DNA from: an uncultured Lachnospiraceae bacterium
GTDB taxonomy: Bacteria > Bacillota > Clostridia > Lachnospirales > Lachnospiraceae
Length of the DNA: 64,000 nt
NCBI GenBank assembly: GCA_910579685.1
Contig: CAJTVN010000004.1
Location: forward strand, 75,575 to 139,574
Reading direction: 5' to 3'
Numbering within the stretch: the first letter of the stretch is position 1; each line of letters opens with the position of its first letter. A model generated the notes under the pieces. It was not told the DNA's origin, ran no database searches, and saw only the letters and a program-made list of their open reading frames with translations. The position numbers and the translations under genes were made by a program. Of the stretch, positions 8,957-16,912 are shown in pieces.

Positions 8957-8985
8957 ATTATAACGTACAATAATCAATTATTCAA
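8957..8985 (-). promoter_or_regulatory. Promoter of the methyltransferase-nuclease pair
   Basis: Minus-strand TTGAAT (8980-8985) and TATAAT (8957-8962) are 17 bases apart, about 35 bases before the GTG start. The pair therefore seems to have its own promoter, just after the end of the preceding operon (stop at 8994). Confidence 0.55.
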
Positions 8986-8993
8986 TAAGTAAC

Positions 8994-11126
8994 CTACTTA
9001 ATTTCCACCCTCCACTCCCCCTTTTTCACCAGCGCAAAGGGGTTGTGCAGCGCCTCGTATTCCCAGTCGTGCCTGCCCAGATACTCGCTGCTGTCACAGA
9101 CCGGATCCTCTGTCACCATGATCTTTTGATCCACGCTGGCGGCAAGATAGCGCACGGCCTCAAACAGGCCGGAGTCCTCCCTGGCCGCCTCAACGCCTGT
9201 GAATTCCGCCAGCAGCCCCTCCCGCATCCGGTAAAAAACGGCGCAGTCAACAAGCTGCTTCTCCTCAATTCCGGGCATCCAGCCAGAGCAGCGAAACGTA
9301 AATCCAAAGAGATTCTCCCCGTTTTCCAGCCCATAGCGGTAAAACTGAAGATCCGTACAGTCATCCCCAAGATACGCCCTGGCGCTTTTGCGGATGTTCT
9401 CTTTCGCCTTCTCAAAATCTTCCGAGAACAGATCCCCCTCTTCATTTTTTGATACCGAATAGAAAATGCAGGAAGAGAAAATTGCGGGCTCTGCATCCGC
9501 AAGAAGCCAGGTATCGCTCTCCTCCTTCGATTCCACCATCACCGACAGCCCCTTTTCCCCGGCCGTCTGCGCACCGTAGTAGACATAGAGCCATCCGGCC
9601 TCATTCTTTTTCGCAAAGGAAGGGGCCTGCCCTCTCCCCTCCCGGGTATCCGCCTCAACGATACCGAAATCTCTCTCGTCAAGGGCCCGCAGCAGATAGC
9701 GCACGGAAGGCCCGGTCCCCAACTCCGGCTCCGCATCCCCTGCGTCCTGCGGCTGTGTAAAAAGCCTGATATAATCCGCCTCGTCCGTTCCCGGAACCTC
9801 CATGGACGAATACAGGGTTCCAAAGTCCTCCACGTCCGCAAATGCCTTTGCGCCGTACAGATATTCCTCCACGTTCTCCATCTGCTGTTCGGAAAGCTTG
9901 TAGACACCGCTCTGGCGGTACTTCTGGGCTGTTTTTCCCGCCAGATAGTAGCAGTTGTGCGTCTCTCCCTCCTTACAGAAATAGGAGCTTGCGCTCTGGG
10001 CAATGCCGAACACATATCCCGCCCTGTCCTTATCCGATTCCATAACGGCTCTTCCCGAATGGGCGCAGTCTTGGATCCTTCCCGTGTTATAGCCGCTGAT
10101 TCCCGCGGCCACCCGCTCCTCGTTCTCATAGAACCGCAGTCTGGTCACTTCGGCATGCTCCGCAAGCAGCAGAATATCGCCCGTATTTTCACACTCCGCA
10201 ATGATCCCGGAGCTGGCGCCTGCAATCCCGCCCGCAACCCTTGCGCAGGAGACATTCCCCTCATTCCTGCAGCGCTCCACCAGAGCATTGTTTTTCCCCA
10301 CGATCCCCCCTGCGCAGGACTCCATCCGGATATCGTCCGGATACCCGGACGAATCCCGCCAGATCTTAAGTCCGTCCGCATGCAGCACCGTATCGCCGAA
10401 GCTGGCACAATTGCGGATCACGCCGCCCTTGTAATTGACAGCGGCAATGCCTCCCGCCCGCCACAGCGGACAGTCCAGATCCAACGCTTCCTCTTTTCGA
10501 AGAAGGCATCGGCCGCCCTCCAGCCTTCCCCGGAAAACACAGTCCGCAATGGTTCCGTAATTGTACCCGGCGACACCGCCCGCCTCGCCGTCTCCCAGAA
10601 TATCCGCCTCCACCGTGCAGTTTTCGATGGTTCCGTAATTGACGCCGCACAGAGCGGCTGCCAGAGGGACGCTGAACGTCTCATCCTCCCGCACACCCGG
10701 ATCCCGGTTCTCATACAACGACTCAAAACGGGAAGTGCGGATCTTAAGATTTCTGACGCAGCCACTCTCGGTAATAACGCCAAAGACCGGGCGCTTGTGC
10801 GGGGTATTGCCAATGATCCCATAGCCGCCTGCGTCAAAGCATCCCCCATACTCCGGTATCATGCCGCTTATGTCCCCGGCCTCCTCCGCCTTCCCGCTCC
10901 CCGTATTTGCGTCGTCATCTATGTAAATATCGTTTACCAGCCTTGCATTGATCCGGGTTTCTCCCTTCCTTACCGCGTCCGCAAACCAGGCAAAATCTTT
11001 CCCGGAAGAGAGAAGGTAGAAACCTTCCTCGTCCTGTGCGGGCCCTGCCATTGTGTATCCCACAAAAACCAGGATAAGCAGAAAGGACAGCAGTGCCGCT
11101 GTCCTTTGGATTCTCTCTCTTCTCAT
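8994..11126 (-). CDS. Exported GLUG-repeat protein of unknown function
   Basis: A 710-residue exported protein with an N-terminal signal or anchor helix (TAALLSFLLILVFVGYTMAG). The middle (about residues 90-400) carries repeated units such as CGVNYGTIENCTVEA, GVAGYNYGTIADCVFRG and GIVGKNNALVERCRNEG. These are GLUG-like beta-helical repeats known from bacterial surface proteins and IgA peptidases; no protease motif is visible. The C-terminal 250 residues match nothing I recognise. Its ATG overlaps the stop of the solute-binding-protein gene by 4 bases and has GGAGG inside that gene's end, so the two are translationally coupled. It closes the operon that begins with the arginine genes. Confidence 0.6.
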   Translation of the reverse strand: MRRERIQRTAALLSFLLILVFVGYTMAGPAQDEEGFYLLSSGKDFAWFADAVRKGETRINARLVNDIYIDDDANTGSGKAEEAGDISGMIPEYGGCFDAGGYGIIGNTPHKRPVFGVITESGCVRNLKIRTSRFESLYENRDPGVREDETFSVPLAAALCGVNYGTIENCTVEADILGDGEAGGVAGYNYGTIADCVFRGRLEGGRCLLRKEEALDLDCPLWRAGGIAAVNYKGGVIRNCASFGDTVLHADGLKIWRDSSGYPDDIRMESCAGGIVGKNNALVERCRNEGNVSCARVAGGIAGASSGIIAECENTGDILLLAEHAEVTRLRFYENEERVAAGISGYNTGRIQDCAHSGRAVMESDKDRAGYVFGIAQSASSYFCKEGETHNCYYLAGKTAQKYRQSGVYKLSEQQMENVEEYLYGAKAFADVEDFGTLYSSMEVPGTDEADYIRLFTQPQDAGDAEPELGTGPSVRYLLRALDERDFGIVEADTREGRGQAPSFAKKNEAGWLYVYYGAQTAGEKGLSVMVESKEESDTWLLADAEPAIFSSCIFYSVSKNEEGDLFSEDFEKAKENIRKSARAYLGDDCTDLQFYRYGLENGENLFGFTFRCSGWMPGIEEKQLVDCAVFYRMREGLLAEFTGVEAAREDSGLFEAVRYLAASVDQKIMVTEDPVCDSSEYLGRHDWEYEALHNPFALVKKGEWRVEIK

Positions 11127-12661
11127 TCCGATTCATCCTCCTCCATGGCCTCCTGCCGGTAGAAGTCCTCGTCCAGGTATTCTTCCTCCTCGTCCTCTTC
11201 CACGGGATCCTGAATGTATTCCTCTTCAAAGGGCTCTCCGGTAACCTGCTGCATGATCTGCTCGGAGAGTTCCTTCAGCATCAGGTTGGCGTCCGCCCCG
11301 TTCCAGACCTGGGAGAAAGCGGCCTCCAAAAGCACCCAGAAATTGCTGGTTTCCAGCATCTTCGGCATGGAAATGGACCGCTCGTACTCCCTTGCGAACT
11401 CGCCCAGCGCCTCATAGCCGTAATTTACATGCTTCGCCGCAGACACCTTGCCCGATCTTGCATAAAGAATATCGTTGTACCCGGAGGTGAGGAAAAGTGC
11501 GAAATCGTTTGCCTCCTTTTGGAAATCCGAGTACCCGTTAACCACCACGCAGCTTGTCATAGACAGAGATCTGGATTTCTTGTCCCCGTCAATGTCCGGC
11601 GTTAAGGCGATTCCGTAATCATAGGCAAAAAGCCCGTCCTCCCTGGCCTGCTCAAGCCTTCCCACCACGTCTGTGGTAGCCACGGTAAACACCAGCTTTC
11701 CGCTGATAAACTCGTCGATCACCTTCTCGTACTCCACATCAGACGTGTCAATGGAAAAGAACTGATTCAAAGCCGCATAGGCGCGCATGTTGCTGATTGC
11801 GTTTTCGTTGTAGATATCAATCCGGGACGTGTCCCATCCCGCTTCTCCGCCCATGTCAATGGCGTTTCCCACAAAGAAATAGTTGTAAAAAATATCCGTC
11901 ACATCCCAGCGAAACACGGCCTCCACCTGCTCCGGTGCATCGTAGCTGTCCGCAAAAGCCCGGATTCCCTCGATGGTGGAGGGAAGAAGCTGCGCCATCC
12001 GCTCCTCAATCTGCCTGCGCATCTCCCCGGACTCCTCCAAAAGATCCTCCGGATCCCCGGCCGCATCAACCTCCTCCTGCGGGCCGTTCTCCTCCAGGTT
12101 CTGCTCAGCCTCCTGGGCCGCCAGCAGATCTGCCTCCGCCGTAAGCTGGGCTCTCGCCATATCCTCCAGGTATGTCTTGTTGTACAGCAGGGAGCTTGTC
12201 TCAAAGTAAAAAGGATACCCGATCACCTTGTCCTTGTAGGAAACCGCCTGCAGCCCGGTATTCATGTAGGTTTCCTCCAGCGAGACACCCTCCGGCGCCT
12301 CCACCTCGCAGGCAAGCCCGGCAAGATAGGATTTCTCCAGGGAATCATGACCCAGAATATACAGATCCGGCACTTCCCCGTGAAGCGATGCCTCGTTGAT
12401 CTTTTCCAGATACTCCGGCCCCTTCTCCAGCACCGGCATGATCCTCACATCATGAGTTTCATTGTAGGTCACCGCCGCACTGCTGATGTACGAGGTGAGC
12501 GCCTCATCCGTGTACCACAGATAGAGGGTCTCCTTTTCCCTGGTAAAAACAGGCGCCTCCTGCTCCGTCACAACATTGATTCCCGCTTTTGCGATTCCAA
12601 AGGCGAGGGCCGCCACAAGTGCGACACCCCCTGCCGCCATCAGTCGTTTTTTCAGACTCAT
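11123..12661 (-). CDS. Extracellular solute-binding protein, family 1-like, without lipobox
   Basis: A 512-residue protein with an N-terminal membrane helix (AAGGVALVAALAFGIAKAG) and a fold resembling ABC sugar-binding proteins: LYLWYTDEALTSYISSAAVTYNE, VPDLYILGHDSLEKSYLAG, a KVIGYPFYFETSSLLYNKTY stretch and FISGKLVFTVATT. Three points are odd: there is no lipobox cysteine, an acidic insert sits at about residues 160-210, and the last 35 residues are very acidic. No permease or ATPase gene lies nearby. It may be a membrane-tethered receptor rather than a transporter component. ATG 12661 follows GGAG by 6 bases; ATG 12673 is an alternative. It is tightly spaced after argD and coupled to the GLUG gene. 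Confidence 0.65.
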   Translation of the reverse strand: MSLKKRLMAAGGVALVAALAFGIAKAGINVVTEQEAPVFTREKETLYLWYTDEALTSYISSAAVTYNETHDVRIMPVLEKGPEYLEKINEASLHGEVPDLYILGHDSLEKSYLAGLACEVEAPEGVSLEETYMNTGLQAVSYKDKVIGYPFYFETSSLLYNKTYLEDMARAQLTAEADLLAAQEAEQNLEENGPQEEVDAAGDPEDLLEESGEMRRQIEERMAQLLPSTIEGIRAFADSYDAPEQVEAVFRWDVTDIFYNYFFVGNAIDMGGEAGWDTSRIDIYNENAISNMRAYAALNQFFSIDTSDVEYEKVIDEFISGKLVFTVATTDVVGRLEQAREDGLFAYDYGIALTPDIDGDKKSRSLSMTSCVVVNGYSDFQKEANDFALFLTSGYNDILYARSGKVSAAKHVNYGYEALGEFAREYERSISMPKMLETSNFWVLLEAAFSQVWNGADANLMLKELSEQIMQQVTGEPFEEEYIQDPVEEDEEEEYLDEDFYRQEAMEEDESE

Positions 12662-12677
12662 TCCATTCTCCATCTAT

Positions 12678-13862
12678 CTACAGACAGGATTCCAGAATCT
12701 CCACCATTTCGTCCACATTCTCCCTGGAAATAACAAGAGGCGGCACGAACCGGATGATATTGGCTCCCGCATTAATCAGTATCAGTCCCCTGTCAAGGGC
12801 TTTCGTAATCACTCCGCCCACCGGCCTGTCAAATACAAGCCCCTGCATCAGGCCCAGCCCCCGCCTTTCCACGATAAACTCGTACTTTTGTGCCAGCGCA
12901 TCCAGCGTCTCTTCCAGATAAGCGCCCACCCGGTTCACGTTTTCCAGGACATGGTTCTCCTCGTATAAATCAAACACCGCATTAACCGCCGCACCTGCCA
13001 GAGGGTTTCCGCCGTAGGTGCTTCCGTGATCCCCGCTCACCAGAGAGTGGGTTCCCACCTTCTCCGTCATGAGAAAAGCCCCCACCGGAACGCCGCAGCC
13101 AAGAGCCTTGGCCGTGGTCATGATATCCGGCTTCACGCCGTATTTCTGCCAGGCATACATGAAGCCGCTCCTTCCCATGCCGCACTGAATCTCGTCCAGA
13201 ATCAGGAGAATGTCTCTCTCGTTGCAAAGAGCCCTCACCCTCTTAAGGAACTCCTCCCGAGCCGGATAAATTCCCCCTTCTCCCTGCACGGTCTCAAACA
13301 AAATGGCACAGGTCTTGTCTGTCACCTGCCGCATCACACTGTCAAAATCATTCATTTCGGCAAACCGGATATTTCCGATCCCGGGTTCGAAAGCTTCCCT
13401 GTACTTGGGATTTCCTGTAACGGACAGCGCTCCCATGGTTCTTCCGTGGAAGGAGTGCTCCATGGCAATGATCTCGTGATCCGTGGCACCATCCTTCAGA
13501 TAGGCGTATTTCCTGGCCGCCTTGATGGCGCCCTCCACGGCCTCCGCACCGCTGTTGGTAAAGAACACCCGATCCATTCCAGATACCTTTTTCAGCTTCC
13601 CCGCCGCCTCAATGGCCGGCACATTATAATAATAATTGGAGGTGTGGATCAGCTTGTCGATCTGGGCCTTTAAGGCGTCATTGTATTTCTTATTATTATA
13701 CCCAAGGGCAAACACCGCAATACCGGCGCAGAAATCCAGATATCTTTTCCCATCGATATCATACAGATAAACGCCGTCCCCCCGATCTAAAACCACCTGA
13801 TAACGGTTGTAGGTGTGAAGCAGGGCCTTCTCCGCTTCCTCAATATACTGCTGCATAGACAT
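12678..13862 (-). CDS. argD: Acetylornithine aminotransferase
   Basis: A 394-residue class-III pyridoxal-phosphate aminotransferase. It converts N-acetylglutamate semialdehyde to N-acetylornithine with glutamate as amino donor, the fourth step of arginine synthesis in the cytoplasm. Recognisable parts are GVYLYDIDGKRYLDFCAGIAV at the start, FTNSGAEAVEGAIKAARKYA (phosphate cofactor binding), HSFHGRTMGALSVTG, the LILDEIQCGMGRSG aspartate segment, and the Schiff-base lysine in IMTTAKALGCGVP. Length is normal for ArgD. It follows argB by 17 bases with GGGAGGG before the ATG, in the order argJ-argB-argD. Confidence 0.93.
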   Translation of the reverse strand: MSMQQYIEEAEKALLHTYNRYQVVLDRGDGVYLYDIDGKRYLDFCAGIAVFALGYNNKKYNDALKAQIDKLIHTSNYYYNVPAIEAAGKLKKVSGMDRVFFTNSGAEAVEGAIKAARKYAYLKDGATDHEIIAMEHSFHGRTMGALSVTGNPKYREAFEPGIGNIRFAEMNDFDSVMRQVTDKTCAILFETVQGEGGIYPAREEFLKRVRALCNERDILLILDEIQCGMGRSGFMYAWQKYGVKPDIMTTAKALGCGVPVGAFLMTEKVGTHSLVSGDHGSTYGGNPLAGAAVNAVFDLYEENHVLENVNRVGAYLEETLDALAQKYEFIVERRGLGLMQGLVFDRPVGGVITKALDRGLILINAGANIIRFVPPLVISRENVDEMVEILESCL

Positions 13863-13879
13863 AGTCTTTTCCCTCCCTC

Positions 13880-14782
13880 TCAGTTGTTTTCCTCCAAAAG
13901 CTGCCTGTCCTCATCCCGCAGGATCATGGTTCCCACGCCTTCGTTGGTAAAGATCTCAAGGAGCAGGCAATGAAGAATCCGTCCGTCCAGAATGTGGACT
14001 CTGTTCACGCCGTTTTTCACTGCCGAGGTGCAGTTTTCCAGCTTGGGAAGCATACCGCCTCCGATAAAGCCGTCGCTGATCAGCGCATCCGCATCCGAAA
14101 CCGTAATCCGGGGAATAAAGGAGGCTTTGTCGTTGATATCCCGGTACAGCCCCTCGATATCCGTAAGGAACACCAGCTTGTCCGCCCCCACGGCCCTGGC
14201 GATGGCGCAGGCCGCGTCATCCGCATTGATATTGTAGGTGACAAAATCCTCATCCAGTCCTATGGGCGCAACGATGGGGAGGAAATCCTTTTCCAGAAGA
14301 TCGTAGAGGATCTTGGGATCCACTCTGCGGATATCCCCCACAAAGCCGATATCCTTGCCGTCCGCATATTTCCGATCCACCCGAAGCAGCCCCCCGTCCT
14401 TGCCGCTGACGCCAACCGCCTTTACGCCAAGCTCCTGCACCATGGTGACCAGCTGCTTGTTGATCCTGCCAAGAACCATCTCCGCAATCTCCATGGTCTC
14501 CTCGTCGGTTACCCGAAGGCCGTTCACAAACTGCGCCTCTTTGCCGACCTTTCCCACCCAGCGGCTGATCTCCTTACCGCCGCCGTGTACGATAATGGGT
14601 TTAAAGCCCACCAGCTTAAGCAGGGTCACGTCCTTGATCACGTTTCTTTGCAGCTCCTCGTTGCTCATGGCGCTTCCGCCGTATTTCACCACAATAATCT
14701 TTCGGTTGAATTTCTGTATGTAGGGAAGCGCCTCGATGAGCACCTCCGCCTTTTTCATTACCTGCTCCATGTCCTTATTCAT
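13880..14782 (-). CDS. argB: Acetylglutamate kinase
   Basis: A 300-residue amino-acid kinase that phosphorylates N-acetylglutamate, the second step of arginine synthesis. It shows the ATP-site lysine and glycine loop in IIVVKYGGSAM, the substrate loop PIIVHGGGKEISRW, VGVSGKDGGLL, and NINADDAACAIARAVGADKL with LTDIEGLYRDI. The N-terminal helix (EVLIEALPYIQKF) is of the type that in arginine-sensitive hexameric enzymes builds the feedback site, so inhibition by arginine is likely. The start has GAGAGGAG upstream. It lies 12 bases after argJ. Confidence 0.94.
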   Translation of the reverse strand: MNKDMEQVMKKAEVLIEALPYIQKFNRKIIVVKYGGSAMSNEELQRNVIKDVTLLKLVGFKPIIVHGGGKEISRWVGKVGKEAQFVNGLRVTDEETMEIAEMVLGRINKQLVTMVQELGVKAVGVSGKDGGLLRVDRKYADGKDIGFVGDIRRVDPKILYDLLEKDFLPIVAPIGLDEDFVTYNINADDAACAIARAVGADKLVFLTDIEGLYRDINDKASFIPRITVSDADALISDGFIGGGMLPKLENCTSAVKNGVNRVHILDGRILHCLLLEIFTNEGVGTMILRDEDRQLLEENN

Positions 14783-14794
14783 AAGCTTCTCCTC

Positions 14795-16018
14795 TCAGCT
14801 CCTGTAATCCGCATTGATCTTCACATAATCATAAGTCAGATCGCACCCCCAGGCCGTGGCGCTGTGGGTTCCCGCCTTCATATCCGCAATTACCGTAACC
14901 TGCGGCTGCGACAGGATTTCCGAAGCCTTCTCCTCGCTGTAGGCGGCGCCCGCCCCGTCCTTATAAACCAGAAGCTTTCCGGCCGCACTCTCAAAATACA
15001 GTTCCATATTTTCCGGGTCAAAGTTCACGCCGCTGTAGCCAAGGGCGCACAGAAACCTCCCCCAGTTGGCGTCATGTCCATAAACTGCCGACTTGCACAG
15101 GCTGGATGAGACCACGGATCTGGCAAGCGTCCTGGCCTCTTGCTTTGCCGCCGCGCCGATCACCTTTACCTCAAACAGGGCGGTGGCTCCCTCGCCGTCC
15201 CCCGCCATCATCTTTGCAAGGGTCTCGTTGACATAGTGAAGGGCTTCCTGAAAAACCGCATACTCCCGGGTTCCTTCCAGAATCTCGGGATTTTCCGCCA
15301 TGCCGTTTGCCAGGATAAGCAGCGTGTCGTTGGTGGAGGTGTCCCCGTCCACGGAAACCATGTTGAAGGTATCGGTCACGTCCTCCCGAAGGGCCTTTGC
15401 AAGGAGCTCTTTGGAAATCACCGCATCCGTGGTGAGAAAGCCCAGCATGGTGCACATGTTGGGATGAATCATTCCGGAGCCCTTGCACATGCCCCCAATC
15501 GTCACCGTCGCTCCTCCCACTTCAATCTGAACCGCCGCCTGCTTGGCGTGTGTGTCCGTGGTCATAATGGCCTCCGCCGCCAGATCTCCCGCTTCCTTCG
15601 TGTCCGCTTTTGCCCTGGCAAGCTTTTTTATTCCCGCCTCGATCCGGTCTATGGGAAGCTGCATGCCGATGACCCCGGTGGAAGCCACCAGCACAGAGTC
15701 CTCCGGGATTTTCAGCTCCCGGGCCGCGGCCGCGGCCGTCCTCTCACAGTAAGAATAGCCTTCCTTTCCGGTGCCCGCATTGGCGATTCCCGCATTGACA
15801 ATCACCGCCTGAGCGAAGGGGGATTTTTCCACCACCTTCTGATCCCAGAGCACGGGGGCCGCCTTCACCACGTTGCTGGTAAAGGTTCCCGCAGTAACGC
15901 AGGGTGCCTTGCTGTAGATCATTGCCATATCCTTCCGGTCCTTATATTTGATTCCCGCTTCCGCGCCTGCCGCCTCAAAGCCTTTTGCCGCAGTCACTCC
16001 TCCTGTTATAATCCTCAT
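14795..16018 (-). CDS. argJ: Bifunctional ornithine acetyltransferase/N-acetylglutamate synthase
   Basis: A 407-residue ArgJ. It moves the acetyl group from N-acetylornithine to glutamate and, in bifunctional forms, can also use acetyl-CoA, closing the arginine acetyl cycle. Visible motifs are GGVTAAKGFEAAGAEAGIK at the start, DKAMIYSKAPCVTAGTFTSN-like sequence, and the self-cleavage site with nucleophilic threonine in KGSGMIHPNMCTMLGFLTTD; cleavage before TMLGF gives alpha and beta chains. The C-terminal part has SVVSSSLCKSAVYGHDANWGR. ATG 16018 is preceded by GGAGGAA; a longer open frame begins at 16072. It follows a GNAT gene by 63 bases. Confidence 0.94.
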   Translation of the reverse strand: MRIITGGVTAAKGFEAAGAEAGIKYKDRKDMAMIYSKAPCVTAGTFTSNVVKAAPVLWDQKVVEKSPFAQAVIVNAGIANAGTGKEGYSYCERTAAAAARELKIPEDSVLVASTGVIGMQLPIDRIEAGIKKLARAKADTKEAGDLAAEAIMTTDTHAKQAAVQIEVGGATVTIGGMCKGSGMIHPNMCTMLGFLTTDAVISKELLAKALREDVTDTFNMVSVDGDTSTNDTLLILANGMAENPEILEGTREYAVFQEALHYVNETLAKMMAGDGEGATALFEVKVIGAAAKQEARTLARSVVSSSLCKSAVYGHDANWGRFLCALGYSGVNFDPENMELYFESAAGKLLVYKDGAGAAYSEEKASEILSQPQVTVIADMKAGTHSATAWGCDLTYDYVKINADYRS

Positions 16019-16081
16019 ACGATTCCTCCGTTTTTGCGGCGGGCGCTTTCCCCGCCATCCAAAATCCTGCATGCCTCTTTG

Positions 16082-16528
16082 CTATTTGTTGTAGTTCACA
16101 ATATTTTCCTTATTTAATACAAAATCGTAATAGTTCAGATCTTCCCTCTTCGTCCATCCGACTCTGCGCCAGAAAGCGTTGCCCACGTCGTTTTTGGTGA
16201 AGGCGATCAGGGAAACCTTGCTGATATGCTCCTTTTCCAGGGCCTTCATGCAGTGAACCACCATGCTCTTGCCAATTCCCCGCATCCGGTAATCCTCATG
16301 CACACACACATGGTACAGGCAGCCTCTTCTTCCGTCATGGCCGCAGAGAATGCTTCCCACGATTCGGTTATCCTCCACCGCCACCACGCTGGTGTTCGGG
16401 TTTCTCTCAAGAAACCGTTCCACCCCTTCCCGGGAATCGTCAATGCTGCGCATGGCAAATCCCCTGATGGTCATCCACAGATCATATACGCCCTCATAGT
16501 CCTCGATCGTCATTACCCTGACCGCCAT
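16082..16528 (-). CDS. GNAT-family N-acetyltransferase heading the arginine operon
   Basis: A 148-residue acetyl-CoA-dependent acetyltransferase with one GNAT fold: MTIEDYEGVYDLWMTI at the start, VVAVEDNRIVGSILCGHDGR (beta 3-4), the acetyl-CoA loop HEDYRMRGIGKSMVVHCM and a C-terminal NAFWRRVGWTKREDL. It is of the YpeA kind; the substrate is unknown. Its position as first gene before argJ suggests a part in arginine metabolism, perhaps as a short N-acetylglutamate synthase, but this is inference. ATG 16528 has GGAAAGGAAG upstream; the longer frame to 16621 would run through the promoter and is rejected. Confidence 0.82.
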   Translation of the reverse strand: MAVRVMTIEDYEGVYDLWMTIRGFAMRSIDDSREGVERFLERNPNTSVVAVEDNRIVGSILCGHDGRRGCLYHVCVHEDYRMRGIGKSMVVHCMKALEKEHISKVSLIAFTKNDVGNAFWRRVGWTKREDLNYYDFVLNKENIVNYNK

Positions 16529-16592
16529 AGTCTTCTTCCTTTCCGCTTTTCCAGCTCTCTGTGCGCTTTTTCTCCTTAAACATTCACCGATT

Positions 16593-16621
16593 ATTTTATG
16601 ACATGTGACCCCACACGTCAA
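16593..16621 (-). promoter_or_regulatory. Promoter of the GNAT-arg operon
   Basis: Minus-strand TTGACG (16616-16621) and TAAAAT (16593-16598) with a 17-base spacer. Just downstream is GGTGAATGTTTA, which resembles half of an ArgR box; control by ArgR is therefore possible but not shown. Confidence 0.7.
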
Positions 16622-16651
16622 GTAATTCCCCCCAGGAAATCAAAATCATTC

Positions 16652-16795
16652 GTTACCATTCACGGCTTGGAAGCCGCTCATAGTAACATTCGGGGCGATA
16701 TTCCAAGTTTTGCTACGCAAAAATCGCCCCTCACACTGAATCATATTCTCACGGAATGCGCAGCCGGTGCGCATTCCTGACCCGTGAAAAATAAC
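16652..16795. repeat. Nested palindromic intergenic repeat
   Basis: This gene-free stretch holds three inverted repeats inside one another. The outer arms are GTTACCATTCACGG (16652-16665) and CCGTGAAAAATAAC (16782-16795), 11 of 14 paired. Inside are GGGGCGAT...ATCGCCCC (about 16692-16730), enclosing TTTTGC-TAC-GCAAAA, and GGAATGCGC...GCGCATTCC (about 16753-16777). It resembles REP- or MITE-type repeats; no coding frame is credible here. A second copy was not seen in the window. Confidence 0.55.
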
Positions 16796-16856
16796 AATCA
16801 TTCCCATATACGAACTTTACCCGGACTATTTTTTCGTGCATTCCTTATTTAAAGTA

Positions 16857-16865
16857 TGTTATAAT
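16857..16865 (+). promoter_or_regulatory. Extended -10 promoter element before the hybrid kinase
   Basis: TGTTATAAT is an extended -10 (TGn plus TATAAT) 47 bases before ATG 16913. No good -35 element is present, as is common for extended -10 promoters. Confidence 0.45.
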
Positions 16866-16912
16866 GAGCACGAAGAATTTCAATCACCTAAAGTGCATGT
16901 GAGGGACACGCC

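Noticed and set aside
13970..15109. A 379-codon open frame on the plus strand
   Set aside because: It is antisense to argB and argJ, both certain genes, and has no plausible product.
16529..16621. Longer N-terminus for the GNAT gene
   Set aside because: It would cover the promoter itself, and ATG 16528 has a good ribosome binding site.
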